DNA of 64,000 bases. Origin: Daldinia sp. FL1419. Taxonomy: Eukaryota; Ascomycota; Sordariomycetes; Xylariales; Hypoxylaceae. Shown piece by piece: positions 10,610-21,597 of the stretch (positions are counted from its first letter, which is position 1; the number at the start of each line of letters is the position of its first letter). The notes under the pieces were generated by a model. That model was not told where the DNA came from. It did not search any database and saw only the letters and a list, made by a program, of their open reading frames with translations. The position numbers and the translations under genes are program-made. Where the stretch lies: contig MU623368.1 of assembly GCA_025201765.1 (NCBI GenBank), forward strand, positions 237,355 through 301,354. Reading direction: 5' to 3'.

Positions 10610-12829
10610 ATGGAGGAAGTAACAAAACATATTGATAAATTATTTAAAGACGTCCTCCCTCAAAAAGCACATTATTTGTCACTTGACACGACGCGCCAAT
10701 ACCGACCGCACGCGGATGCTAAGAGATTAGAAGAGCAGGATATTAGGCCGCTTCAATACACTACTTTTATTAGTGACGCAGAGCGCGGTGTTCTTTTGAC
10801 GAGGGCGTACTTTGACGTCCGGGAGGAGCCTTTAATCCCAGCCAGGGCGGCCGATCCACCGACGCCTCGAAAAGCCGACCCGAGCAAACCAAAAACCAAA
10901 CTCTCTTTGAAGGACTATAAGAATAGGAAAAGGTCACCTGTCGGTGTAGAACCCCCCAAAGTAGAACCCCCCAAACCATCCACGCAGCCTTCTAAACCGA
11001 ATGCGCCTCTAAAGAAGAAGCCGGATTCGACCGCGAAGGAGCCGGAACCTCAGCGTATAAAGAAAGAAGTTCCCGATACAAAACCCAGCATGAGGTCTGA
11101 GGCGCGTCGTCCTCGGAGTCCTTCGCCGGGTAGGAAAAGACGGGTCGCGGAGGCTGAGCAAGAGTTCAAGCCAGCTAAGCGGAGCAAAGTTGAAAGTTCC
11201 ACGCCTAATTCTATAATCTCACGCTCCCTAAAGGATCGCAAGCCCGAACGGCTAGCCTCAGAAAAGAAGATTAAAGGTCTGACAGGCACACCGACAACCA
11301 ACGGAAAGCCAGCAATAAACAACACGGGAAATAAGGGCGTATCTCCCAGACCTCCCACCGCGCGAGTGAATGGTACCCAAAAACTTGCTAAGAGCAAGGA
11401 CGGATCAGATAGGAAGACGGAGAGCAATTCGATCTCGAAGGCGCCTTACGTACCTCCCCTATTATCTCCGATTGATATTTCGGACTACATGGACGATTCT
11501 AAGCCGTCGCGACCTGGTCCTAAAAAGAAGCCGGCGGATTCTAATAACTTCAAACCCCCGCTGAAGAAGAGTCGGGAAGGTCGTGATCCGTCTCCCAGCC
11601 CTAAGAAGCGAAAGATCCCACCTCTCTTGTCCCCGACGCTCCCGCCAATTGTAGTAGAGGAACTAGCTAGGAACAAGACGACTCCTTCAAAGCACTCGAA
11701 TCAAGGAAGTAGTCAAATTGCTTCCGAGTCCCCGAACAGCCAGAAAAAGGCGGCGAAATCTTCGAAGCGCGAAGAAACCATATATGTTGATAGCGGCAAG
11801 GGGCAACGAGAAAAACTCATTGTCACGTTAAAGTACAAGAAACGAAATGCGAAGACGGTGGAACGACTCTTGAATCTTCCTTCTGGTAGCAAGAAGAAGA
11901 GTGATCAATTAAGAAGGGAAGAGCGAGCTGCTCGCGATCGTCTCGATGGCTTGGGACCCGGGACTGCACGTAAGCGACCTGCGCCAGACACCCATGACGC
12001 TATCAAACGACCAAAAGCTTCAGAAAATGCACGACCTTCTACACCGCTGGGACGATCGTCAGAGATGATGCGGGGCGCATCCAATAGCTCCCAAGTTGGT
12101 ACCCCGGGAGTTGCAAACGGTCTCACACCAGCCACGCAACAACCCGAAAGACGTCGGCCACTCGTGGATCAAGAGAAGCTGCAGAGGCTACAGTCGAGGG
12201 CCTCAAATTTCATCAAGCTCGGTACCCAACTGAAACACGAACGAGATGCGGTCTTGAAGAATCCGGGAGATAGAGTTTCGGATCGCGACAGGCAAGTTGC
12301 TATCGCTGCTGGCATACAGTGTCTAGTATCGTTCCTCCTTGGCTTCAAACTTCAAAACGATGCTTCCGATCTTGAGCGAAAACGAGGCTCAACCCGGTCG
12401 ATGCGAGAACTACTGTTATTATTCCGAGTTACCAGGTCTGACTGTGCGAGGCACAATGCATTGACCGCGTTAATATTGCGTCTTCAGGGCATTTGCCTTG
12501 TATATATTGGCCGTATAATGTGGTCGTACCCTGGTGAAGTCGACATCGCGAACCAGGTCATCGCAAATAGTAAGGAGCAGCAAGACATCTGGCGCCAGGC
12601 TGACAACGCACGAAGAGCTATGGGTGTATACGATGGAAGCTCCAAGTCGAACGACGGCGGTTCGATAGGCAAACTCATAGATCGGCTTGGACCATGGACG
12701 GTAGCTGAGGAAGCTGTACCGGTCACTCTCGATGTTCTGCGAAAAGTCATGCAGGCCAACGGTCCATGGAAGCCAGCCGAGTCGCTAACTAAACTGGGAC
12801 ATTCCACCACAAACGGGATTTCCGCCTGA
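10610..12829 (+). CDS. Large basic disordered protein with conserved helical C terminus; possible ELL-binding (EBP1/AF4-like) factor
   Basis: A single exon of 739 residues. The N terminus (~1-75) is a compact, apparently conserved segment that includes KHIDKLFKDVLP and QYTTFISDAERGV. Residues ~80-510 are disordered, Lys/Pro/Ser/Arg-rich and full of basic clusters (RSPSPGRKRR, KPAKRSKVE, SPKKRKIPPLLSPTLP), typical of a nuclear regulatory protein. Residues ~515-735 are helical and well ordered, with patterns such as RASNFIKLGTQLKHERDA, AIAAGIQCLVSFLLGFKL and GPWKPAESL. Long disorder followed by a helical C-terminal homology domain is the layout of the AF4/FMR2 family and of fungal ELL-binding protein, a super-elongation-complex partner. 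That assignment rests on overall architecture from memory and is weak. That the frame is a real gene is secure. Confidence 0.87.
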   Translation: MEEVTKHIDKLFKDVLPQKAHYLSLDTTRQYRPHADAKRLEEQDIRPLQYTTFISDAERGVLLTRAYFDVREEPLIPARAADPPTPRKADPSKPKTKLSLKDYKNRKRSPVGVEPPKVEPPKPSTQPSKPNAPLKKKPDSTAKEPEPQRIKKEVPDTKPSMRSEARRPRSPSPGRKRRVAEAEQEFKPAKRSKVESSTPNSIISRSLKDRKPERLASEKKIKGLTGTPTTNGKPAINNTGNKGVSPRPPTARVNGTQKLAKSKDGSDRKTESNSISKAPYVPPLLSPIDISDYMDDSKPSRPGPKKKPADSNNFKPPLKKSREGRDPSPSPKKRKIPPLLSPTLPPIVVEELARNKTTPSKHSNQGSSQIASESPNSQKKAAKSSKREETIYVDSGKGQREKLIVTLKYKKRNAKTVERLLNLPSGSKKKSDQLRREERAARDRLDGLGPGTARKRPAPDTHDAIKRPKASENARPSTPLGRSSEMMRGASNSSQVGTPGVANGLTPATQQPERRRPLVDQEKLQRLQSRASNFIKLGTQLKHERDAVLKNPGDRVSDRDRQVAIAAGIQCLVSFLLGFKLQNDASDLERKRGSTRSMRELLLLFRVTRSDCARHNALTALILRLQGICLVYIGRIMWSYPGEVDIANQVIANSKEQQDIWRQADNARRAMGVYDGSSKSNDGGSIGKLIDRLGPWTVAEEAVPVTLDVLRKVMQANGPWKPAESLTKLGHSTTNGISA

Positions 12830-12850
12830 ACCTGAACCTGAACCTGAACC
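12825..12850. repeat. (CCTGAA)n hexanucleotide repeat overlapping a stop codon
   Basis: Just over four copies of CCTGAA. The first repeat unit contains the TGA stop of the preceding gene (12827-12829). Slippage would shift only the 3' UTR because the stop is in the first unit. Confidence 0.85.
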
Positions 12851-14184
12851 AAGATTGGGCTTGCCAAAGAGATACACGACTCTTGCAACGGCGCCAATTC
12901 TCACCCTAATGTATATTACGAACCATGATTTCTACGACATGATACCGAAACTCTTGTCTTCCATCTACCTCTGCAGCAGCAATCTCTTCCAAAGTTTGGG
13001 TAATCTGGTCGTGAGGATATCGGTCGAGGGCGACCCGGAGTGTCATGCGGCGTCTCGCTGGAACGAACGGAGATAAGGGGTTTGGTTTTGTGATATCGTA
13101 TACAGGTATAGCGACCAAGGGGCATAACCCGGTTTGAATTTTATTTTGTTTTCAAGCGCATGGATTCTATCTTGTCTATCTAACTATCCATCTGTCGTAT
13201 ATGACGGATGAGGAAGAAAGCGGGGAGTCGAGAAGAGAAAAGAAAAAAAAAGAGAGAAAAAGCTAGATGAATACCGGCGTTTCATAGGAGAGAGCAAACG
13301 GAGGGAACGGAGGGAACGGAGATGGGATTTTGCTTGGCCTACTCAAATCCGTTTTTTGAGCGTTGGCTATTTGTGTATTCTTCCCCGTTTTTTGTTGTCG
13401 CGTCCCGCGAGTCGTACTTACTTCGATGATATCCCGCCGGCACGGCCGAGCAAAATGATATTTTGAATCACAATCTACTACTTAATTCGTGCTTGGCAGC
13501 TCCTTGGTGCGTTGTGCTGTGACGTACGTGTATTGCTGGACTTTGATAGTGACTTGGGTAAGCGTAATGAGAGTTGCATAGTGTTGATTAGACTTATGAT
13601 TCTGCGAGATTCATCTATGCGGTGGAATGTGATTTGTTAAAGAAGGTAGAATACGACTCATATCTTGGTCAAGTTAATATGAGGGAGATGAGGACATTTG
13701 CTTGAGTTACGCTACGAGATGGAATTTGAGGATATGTTACGGTTCGTATGTCTGAAAACCGAGGACGTGGGGTTGTTATGTAAAAGTATACACGGCGTGG
13801 GATGACTCGAGTCCAGTAAGTATCATATACAACTCACTAACCTACAGGATAGTAAGTCGTTATATGTTAAGCCTACCTAGATGACCACCTCACACGCTTG
13901 AATACATGTCTTGTAATGTTTGAATAAGTAGTCATCAAATTACATCCTCGCTGAATCCTCATCGGGTCTGAATATGCGAATACTCCCCCCTGATGTTGTG
14001 TTTGGAATTATTACTTTCAAGGTATTCCCCAACCCCTAGGTTAGATAAGTAGGTACATACGGTAGCTGGCTAATCATACATCGTATTTACATTGTGACTT
14101 TGGACGCCGTGGTATCATTCCTTCATTTGCGTTCCCAGTTCAACTGCACTCCACCACTCACTCGATTAATATTTTAGGTAGGTC
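12830..14184. other. Convergent intergenic region, 1.35 kb
   Basis: Presumed 3' UTRs of two convergent genes. It includes a purine-rich stretch at 13230-13325 with a short GGAGGGAAC duplication. No gene is seen. Confidence 0.55.
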
Positions 14185-15498
14185 TTATACAAACTCAGCA
14201 AGACGAGTCCAACCCTCCTCTCCCGCCTCCCTAAACTCTACACCCTCGCCGAAATACCCCGCGTCCTGCCATGCTTTCATCGTAGGCCCGTCGAAGGGTC
14301 CCTGTTTATCGGCGTTATCCCGTCCGTCTATCCAACGGAATTCCCACATCTTGTTTACGGGCGCTGCTTTGGATTCTTCTTGCGGCTCGACCCATGGTTC
14401 GTCGGCTTCGCGAGTGTATTCCCTAATCAAGAGTTCCCGCTCTCGCTCGTAGATATCGGGCCGGTCCCGCCCAAGCAAGCGATCTGAGGCCTCGGTGATG
14501 GCGTTGATGGCTTCCTTGATGCGGACTTGCTCCGGGTCTTCGGGCGCTTTTTCGGCGTCTACCTCCATAGCTTCGGGTTTCTGCTTCTTCTGCTTCCATT
14601 TGGGGACTTTCTTTGTTTTCGTTTGACCCCGACCTAATCTGGCCAGAGCTTCTAATGGCGTTTCGCCGCGCTCGAGGTGTAGGATGAGAGACTTCAGGAG
14701 ATCGGACGTTAATGCGCTGTCCTCTTCCTTGCGCTTTTGTCGTTGCTCCGCTTCCCGCTTTTCGTGCGCTTCGGCGGCTTTCTTCATGTCCTTCTTGCTG
14801 ACACCTTCTAGCCACCTGTCGTGTACGGCGTCCGGGTCCACAGCCTTACGCACGAAGTTACCAGCCTCGTCGAAGCGCCCTTCTTCATTCTCAGCCTTTA
14901 AGTTGAAAGCTTCGACTTTGGGGGCGTGCTTTTTGAGACCGCCAGCACCGACTTCCTCGTCGATGCCTTCCTCTTGTATTGCGAGCTCTATTGTCTCTTC
15001 GTCCTCATCGCCGGATGATTCCTCGCCGAGATGTACGTGCCCGCCGGATTTGGATCCTGCTTCTTGGCCTTCGATGTCTGCGGTATCCACGAAGTTGACC
15101 TCTTTGCTCTTCTTCCCCGTAGAGTAATCCACTGTATCGTCCTTCTCATCACCATCTTCGTCCGCCGCGAACATATCATCCATATCCTCATCATCCTTCT
15201 TTGACTTGGATTTCGACGCGTGTAACGTGCCGAGCTCTTCTGTGTCCGAATCCGAGTCATATCCATCAATATTGACAGCGCCACGCTTCGTCGCGGCGCT
15301 TCCGCGAATAACGTCCGCATCGGCCTCTAGGTAGTTATCGGTCTCGTCTTCTTCGTCTTCTGCGTCGGGCGCGAGCGCGAGCGCGGAAGGATTCCGCATG
15401 TCGAATTTGACTTTCTTCGAATTAGGTTCGCCATGATGCATTCGCGCATAATTCTCGCCGGCGCGCTTCGGTCGCGCAGCGCTAAATCGGGAAGACAT
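14185..15498 (-). CDS. LIN1: LIN1/CD2BP2-like GYF-domain protein (U5 snRNP associated)
   Basis: CD2BP2 in animals and Lin1 in yeast bind Prp6/Dib1-type spliceosomal partners of U5 snRNP through a C-terminal GYF domain. The model is a single exon of 437 residues. The start at 15498 is preferred over an in-frame ATG 72 bases upstream because MSSRFSAARPKRAGENYARM resembles the conserved basic N terminus. The middle is very acidic (Asp/Glu runs and an acidic-Ser region), as in the family. A helical region with KKDMKKAAEAHEKREAEQRQ follows. The GYF domain is at ~380-437: MWEFRW, GPFDGPTMKAWQDAGYFGEG and the final GWTRLAEFV. The signature GPF-x(4-5)-M-x-x-W-x(3)-GYF is complete. Nuclear location and a role in splicing are inferred from the family. 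Confidence 0.9.
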   Translation of the reverse strand: MSSRFSAARPKRAGENYARMHHGEPNSKKVKFDMRNPSALALAPDAEDEEDETDNYLEADADVIRGSAATKRGAVNIDGYDSDSDTEELGTLHASKSKSKKDDEDMDDMFAADEDGDEKDDTVDYSTGKKSKEVNFVDTADIEGQEAGSKSGGHVHLGEESSGDEDEETIELAIQEEGIDEEVGAGGLKKHAPKVEAFNLKAENEEGRFDEAGNFVRKAVDPDAVHDRWLEGVSKKDMKKAAEAHEKREAEQRQKRKEEDSALTSDLLKSLILHLERGETPLEALARLGRGQTKTKKVPKWKQKKQKPEAMEVDAEKAPEDPEQVRIKEAINAITEASDRLLGRDRPDIYERERELLIREYTREADEPWVEPQEESKAAPVNKMWEFRWIDGRDNADKQGPFDGPTMKAWQDAGYFGEGVEFREAGEEGWTRLAEFV

Positions 15499-16322
15499 GG
15501 CGGTCGGCGATGATGAGAATGTCGTAGATTTTGTAAAAGTACAAGTGTAAATTGAGAGCGAAGCCTCCAATAACAGCCGAGTTCAGTATGACGTTGGAAT
15601 TTGCCCCTGTTAGATTGCAGCTGCAGCTCATCTGTGGGGAACCTTTTGAGCTATGTGCCACTGTAAGGTATGCGCTAAGTTACCTAAGCTCGTTGTTAGC
15701 CTTAGTGGGCTAGGGGGGGCTGAAAAACGATCCTGAACCTTATATTCTAGGTTAACTAGGTAGTTAACCTAAACAAATCCGAACAATTATGGAACAATTC
15801 AATGTTTGCATTTTACTATTAATATCTTCTTTTTCCTCGTATGATTGTTAAGCGAAATGTGCAGTTTTCTATAAATTTGAATTGCTGAAACGATTTGTAG
15901 GATCATTTCTTGGGCCGATGCTTGCTTGACGGTTCCCATGTTTTAGCTCTTGTGTTACCTAAGACAGTACACCTAATACCTACGGTACATCCTACATAGC
16001 AGGAAGCACCCCTGACGGATTAATATACACGCCGAGTTTTCGTCATAAGCAGTTGCCTTCGGTACATACTTAATTTAGAGCTCTGAGGAAGGTCCAAGAG
16101 CTTCTGTGAAGTAAGGTTAATCAGGAAACTTTCGACAAATAAAACGAAAAGTCGACTTTGCATCTTCTCAAAATTCTTCACCATCTATTAAATTTGTCAT
16201 ATTAAGCCACCCAGCCTCCCATTCAGCCATCCAGTCATCCTTCTTCTACATCACCTATTTATCTTTTCAGAGAAGATCAAATAGGTAGATCAAGTCTCCC
16301 CCGAAGGTGACCCCACCTCGCC
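15499..16322. promoter_or_regulatory. Divergent promoter region LIN1/UFD1
   Basis: About 820 bases between outward-facing starts. It includes TAGGTAGTTAACCTA-like words near 15750-15770 and a pyrimidine-rich tract (16150-16300) typical of a leader in front of UFD1. Confidence 0.5.
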
Positions 16323-17610
16323 ATGGTTAGCTACACGCCCCCGGTCCTTTGTTCCAATTTCTAGATCTTTACTGACCACAACTCTTCGTAGTACCGTTCA
16401 ATTGACGCTTTTGACGTTGACGATCCCGCCGCTATGTCGTACATGGCCCGATACGGGATGCGCGGCCCGACCATGCGCCGCTTCGACGAATACTTCCGCT
16501 GCTACCCGATCATCATGGCCCCCGGCGCTGAGAGACCAGAGCTCAACTACGGTTCCAAGATCTTCCTACCACCTTCTGCCCTCCAGAAGATCTCCCAACT
16601 CCATGTCCAGTGGCCCCTCATGATGGAGTTAGTAAACGGCGAGAAGGAGCGTCAGACACACGCTGGTGTGTTAGAGTTCGTGGCGGAAGAAGGTCGAGCA
16701 TACATACCACAATGGGTTAGTTTCTAGTATTAACACGAGATGAGTGAGCATAACTAATAGGCTTGCTTAGATGATGGAAACGCTACAACTGGATGTCGGC
16801 GACATGATCCAGATAAAATCGACATCATTGGAACTGGCTAAGATGGTTAAGCTACAACCGCAATCGACCAACTTCCTCGATATTAGCGATCCCAAGGCAG
16901 TTTTAGAGAAAGCCTTCCGAAATTTTGCCACTCTAACGAAGGGCGACGTGTTCAACTTCGAGTATAACGACGAAGTTTACGACGTCGCGGTCTTGGAGGT
17001 GAAACCGGAGACGGAGAAGATGGGTGTCTGCATGATTGAGACTGATGTCTCGGTCGAATTTGCACCGCCGGTAGGATACGTTGAGCCGCAAAAAGGTAGC
17101 GGCACTAGCACACCGCGAAGTACAAGGGGCCTACCTGCTGGCGGGCTTATGCATCCTCAAGGTACGATGGCGCAGTCCATCAACTACGACGCGATCGCCC
17201 CCAACGCTACGACAGCTGCGACCGGGGCCCGAGCAGTTTCATCCCATTTCTTAAACCAGGGTCACAAGTTAGTCTCCAAGAAAGATTCGAAAGCCCCAAC
17301 ACCCAACCCCACAACCCCTGTCCCCAGTGCCTCTACAAATGTGGCACCCGTTCCTCGAAGGCGGACGAATGGTCCCATGCCTCTTCGCCTACCACCTAAC
17401 AAGCTGTTCTTTGGCTACGAAGTCAAGCCAGTCAAGACAGATGCGGACAAGGAGGCAGAGAAGGAGAATGCAAACAAGCCGCACTTTGTTGGACAGGGCA
17501 AGACCCTTAGAGCGACAGTCAAGCGGAAAGGTGACGGCGATGATAAGGGCAAGGCACCCGAGAAGAAGCCCGACGAGGTCGGGCGTCGACTCGATGGCCG
17601 GAAGGTATGA
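16323..17610 (+). CDS. UFD1: Ubiquitin fusion degradation protein 1
   Basis: UFD1 pairs with NPL4 to recruit ubiquitinated substrates to the Cdc48/p97 ATPase in ER-associated and nuclear protein degradation. Exons 16392-16715 and 16771-17610 are clear; they are joined by a 55-nt intron (donor GTTAGT, acceptor GCTTAG). A first exon begins at ATG 16323; whether it is only ATG or MVSYTPP is uncertain because the candidate donors (GTTAGC, GTCCTT) are poor, so the length is about 388-394 residues. The UT3/double-psi barrel domain is plain: FDEYFRCYPIIMAPG, GSKIFLPPSALQKIS, GVLEFVAEEGRAYIPQWMM, LQPQSTNFLDISDPKAVLEKAFRNFATLTKGD. The C-terminal third is disordered and basic with a short FFGYEVKPVK motif, the region expected to bind NPL4/Cdc48. 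Confidence 0.94.
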
Positions 17611-18069
17611 TGATAACGAGCCGGGTGTACTAGGCGTTTATGGAGTTTCTAGATAATCCTACGGGGCCTGGTAGATTAATGCGATGACTACGATATTTTC
17701 AACATACTGGAGTCACTTTTCAAGAGGGATTTATACTCTTAGCACCGCCGCATAAAACGTGACAGGGAAATTATGTTCGCATCGACTTACTACAAAGGTT
17801 ATTCCTAGCATTGAACCATAATCTGAGAAGCAATAGGGATTAATCCTAGAGGGTACTACTATTGTTGACCTCCTTATGTGACACAAGACCACGTGGTGAG
17901 AATTTGTCGACTTCCAAGGGACATGTTAACACATTCCTGGTTCACTTGTGTATCCTTCAGCGGAACGACGCCATGTTCTCACTTTTGGATTGAATTCATA
18001 ACTGACTGCCTGTTTTTGGCTATTTTAGTTCGGACGCATATATAAGATACCTACGGTTATATATAATCC
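17611..18069. other. Convergent intergenic region
   Basis: Presumed 3' UTRs of UFD1 and the HET-domain gene; AT-rich towards 18040-18080. No gene is seen. Confidence 0.5.
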
Positions 18070-19996
18070 CTATATAATAACGATGCTCGTCAAACGGTCC
18101 GGCTTAGCTGGCCAAGCTTCGCCTTGCATAATTCCACAGATATAAACGGGAGATATGACCCGGTATTGATCTCCACGGACGTGTCTTACTACCATCGGAA
18201 CGCATCCGCCAGCGATAATAGCGATCTTATCTCCGGCCGCGATGGCGTGGGCACCGGCTCCGAAGGATCCCGAGTTCGTCTTGAAAAATGTCCAGAAATA
18301 GGAAGACGCGGTGAATAGCTCGTGCAGCTCGGAGACGTTGTCGTTTGCTGAGATGAGGTTGTAGATTTCCATTTCAGGGGCTTCGTCGATGCTTGATAGC
18401 TCGTAAGCTGGGATGGGCTTCGCGGGGAGGGTGCTGAGGAGTTTGACCCATTGCCGGAAGGATTCTTGGAGGTCTAGCTTTGCGTCGACGGAGGCTTGGT
18501 TAGATACTATTTCGTACAAGTCATTCTTCCACTTATCGGAGCCGGCGCTTTCTCTTTTCATGCCCTCGAGGACTCGGCGTAGGACGCGGATGTTGTATAC
18601 TGCGAGGAATTTATCGATCCCTTCGCCTTGCTTTAATCTCTTTTCCCGCCAATCGGGAGCTACCTCTTCTTCAACTTGAAGTAGTATGTCGTCGCTTTTG
18701 AGGGCTTCGGCGGTGCGGTAGCGACCTAGGAGACATGTTCCAAGAGCCGAGGAAACGTCTCCTATGATTACCGTGGATACTTGCAGGCCTTGAGAACCGT
18801 TAGAGAGGTTGACGAAACTAAAGTTCGCTTTTGAATTCCCAGCTGCGTGGTAATCTCCTTTTGGCCCGGAACACGGCAAGGATGTCGCCCAGTTTGGGAC
18901 CCAGGAGGGCCAGCTGTCCGAGACATGGTAGCAGCTTTCGAGATTCAAGGAGCCGGTGAAATCCATTAATGCTTTAACGGTCTCCATGTATACCGTTTCC
19001 AGGGGCTTACGGTAATCAGCAGCCGGGAGTGAGACCCCGTAGCTGATTAACAGACCGCGCAGTCCGTATACTTTATCTCGAGGCTCGGTTGCTAGTAGTC
19101 GACTTGCTTGGCGGAAGAGCTCTTCTACACTGTCATATTCTTCAGTGATGGCAGTTGCTCGTCTTGGTCCTTGGAGCGAGACGACGTGTGTGCCGAACCC
19201 GTTGTAAAGGGTCTGGTTTAGATTCTGTACCAGCCCAACATTCTTGTGTGTACTATATAGATCTGACCAGGACTTTATCAAGTTGAAGTAGACGAGTGTG
19301 GCCTGGCCGTATATGAAGATTGCTTTTCGGCTCAGAGAAACCTCTTGGACTACCCATACACGGCTAAACCATGTCACCCCCCAAAACATGTCGTTTAAGG
19401 CTAACAATACATCAGTATACGTCATGAAGATATGTCAGTAAATAAAAGCATGTCACAAAAAGCTTACTCTTAGCATCGATTTTGCCGGCTAATGCCAGGA
19501 GCCGGCTTGAGTAATTTTCATTCTTTGGAGCGAGACATGCGTCGGCGAACCTGGAAAGGTCCAGGAATGTGTCCTCCCAGCATGGCTTTATGGTAGAACC
19601 AAGCCATACGAAGACTTCTTCGGCGGCGGTATATACATCGCCCATTATGCTCACTTGCTGATTGCGCTCGATCACGGCATCTGGGGACTGGTTTATACAA
19701 ATGGCGTCAATCCATACTAACGAAGGTTTGCTACTAGTTGTGGCTAAGTGTCGAAGAATGTTGTTGCAATTTAGAGTAACGAGAATACGTTGTCCTAAAC
19801 AAAATGCCTTTTCCGTTGGGCGTTGCCCGTCCCAGGAGTATGATATGGCTGTGAACGAGGGACATTGATCCAACGGGGCTTCCAGTAACTCGAAATTCAC
19901 AGGAGCCTTGATTGGAGAAGCAGGGAAGAGTCTCAAGAGCCTGATGCTATTAGGAGAACTAAGTGGAACTTTTTGGTATATGCTAGCCATAGTCAT
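18070..19996 (-). CDS. Heterokaryon-incompatibility (HET) domain protein
   Basis: HET-domain proteins act in fungal non-self recognition and trigger death of fused cells of unlike type. The two exons are 19996-19468 and 19400-18070, with a 67-nt intron (GTAAGC donor, TACTGAC-like branch, TTGTTAG acceptor), phase 1. The product is 619 residues. HET domain blocks run in order: FTAISYSWDGQ at ~49-58, the LVWIDAICINQS core, then QVSIMGDVYTAAEEVFVWLG. Just after the splice site comes WFSRVWVVQEVSLS, the final conserved block. Later the RASRLLATEPRDKVYGLRGLL segment matches the usual post-HET region, and the C terminus holds the conserved hydrophobic GDKIAIIAGGCVPMVVR segment. There is no NACHT, ankyrin or WD region, so this is a stand-alone HET protein. 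ATG 19990 is an equally possible start. The allelic partner is unknown. Confidence 0.93.
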
Positions 19997-20508
19997 AGAT
20001 TGATTTACAGACAGGAGGATTTTCCAGCCCAAACATTTCCCAGCTCTGCTCGTTATATTCCATACGATCCGAATACATACCTACCTACTTCAAGAGCGAT
20101 TAAAACTTGATTTCGGTATCTCTAGCTCGGACGCGTGGTTCGACCGGGATTACCATCACATGGCGACTATTTTTGGTCCCCCTTTCCTATTTAGTGCTTA
20201 ATAATAGGAGTACAATGGTCTGGTTGGAATCCTTCAACCACACCTCCAATGCGGTTGGGGGCCGCGGCGGACTAATACGGATAGTTGGGCTGGCGATTAG
20301 CCACCCAGCCCAATTATCAAATGGGTTTGAAAGAGTTTGGGATCGGGCCATTGCCCTAATGGAATTTGCGGGCAAGCAGAATATACGTCGTGGTTATAGT
20401 AGGGGGCAGTATTGGGAGGAGAAGATCTTGAGATGATAATTTCTGGTATTTAGCGAAAGCGCGGCTACGAGGGTATAAGGCTTAAGGCTTAACTACGAGG
20501 AATCTAAC
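19997..20508. other. Promoter of the HET gene and 3' flank of the polygalacturonase gene
   Basis: About 510 bases between two minus-strand genes. A short open frame on the plus strand (20107-20436) shows no recognisable protein and is treated as chance. Confidence 0.5.
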
Positions 20509-21597
20509 CTAGCAAGAAGCGCCGGAGGGGATGTTCGCGCACTTGGAGCTCTTCTTGCCTCCGGAAACACTCACGCCCGACCAAGACCAGTTGCTGCACG
20601 ACCCTTTACCGCACAGGATATACACATTCGTGGCGTCCTTCGCGACCGTACCGGTAACCTTGTTCAGCTTCAGATCGGTGATCGGCACTCCGGTCGTAGG
20701 GTTTCCGGTGGGACTGCCGTTCTCGTAGTCCTGCTGGATGACGACGCCGTACTTGGAGATGTTGCTGAGTTTGATGTCCGAGTAGGTGATGTTGTTGACG
20801 ACGCCGGACGCGTTGTACACGGTCTTGATGCGCACGCCGTTCTGCGAGTTGCTGATTGTTGATCCGGAGATAACGACGTTGCGGACTTCGTTGTTACTCC
20901 GGCCGCCGACGGAGCCGATGCTTAGCCCGTGGCCGCCGGAACAGGTACCACCGGTGAACTCGATGTTGGTGCCGGAGTTGATGGCTAGACAGTCGTCTTG
21001 GTTCTTGACGTTTGCGCCGATGATCTTTATGCCGTCCGAAGAGCCGATGTCGAAGGCGTCGGTGTTGTGCCCGCCGCCGGAGTCTCCAGCGGAGTTGTCG
21101 ATGGTGATGTGGTCAAGTGTTAGACCCTTAGCACCGTTGATGGAGAAGCCGTGGACGGGCGTGTTCTTGACGTTAAGTCCGGTGATCGAAGAGGACTTTA
21201 GGTTGTGCGCGTAAAAGAACTTAGGCTTCTTCTTGCCGCCATTACCACCCTTTCCGTCCCACCATTTTGCGCCCTGGCCGTCAATAACGTGGCCACTGGC
21301 GCCTTTGACCGTGATTTTAGTTCCAGAGACACTGATCAAAGGCCCTTCCCATTCCTTGTATCCGAACGTGGTGGTGCCTTGGAAGGTGACGGTCGTTCCA
21401 TCGCTGAGACTGGTCAGGTCAAGCGTCTGACCGGCTGGAACGGTGATTCCGTTAAGTACGATGTCCGTACAAGACTTCTTCTTCGAAGCTATATCGTCTA
21501 CCGAGGTGAAAGTACAAGTGCTAGCTCTCTCGTTGAGAGTGGTGCTCGGGGCCGCGAGGGCCAAAGTGGCGAGACCAAGAACGGCAAGGTTGTGCAT
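20509..21597 (-). CDS. Secreted endopolygalacturonase (GH28)
   Basis: Hydrolyses internal alpha-1,4-galacturonide bonds of pectin in plant cell walls; secreted. A single exon of 362 residues, the normal endoPG length. Residues 1-16 form a signal peptide (HNLAVLGLATLALAAP), followed by a short propeptide that probably ends near the Arg of LNERAS. All four GH28 catalytic motifs are present: HNTD (Asp180), QDD (Asp201-Asp202), GHG (His223) and RIKT (Arg256/Lys258). These are the catalytic acids and the substrate-binding His/Arg-Lys set, so the enzyme should be active. Cys residues at the C terminus (CGKGSCSNW, SSKCANIPSGASC) match the disulphides of fungal endoPGs. It lies next to the HET gene without obvious functional linkage. 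It suggests a plant-associated lifestyle. Confidence 0.96.
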   Translation of the reverse strand: MHNLAVLGLATLALAAPSTTLNERASTCTFTSVDDIASKKKSCTDIVLNGITVPAGQTLDLTSLSDGTTVTFQGTTTFGYKEWEGPLISVSGTKITVKGASGHVIDGQGAKWWDGKGGNGGKKKPKFFYAHNLKSSSITGLNVKNTPVHGFSINGAKGLTLDHITIDNSAGDSGGGHNTDAFDIGSSDGIKIIGANVKNQDDCLAINSGTNIEFTGGTCSGGHGLSIGSVGGRSNNEVRNVVISGSTISNSQNGVRIKTVYNASGVVNNITYSDIKLSNISKYGVVIQQDYENGSPTGNPTTGVPITDLKLNKVTGTVAKDATNVYILCGKGSCSNWSWSGVSVSGGKKSSKCANIPSGASC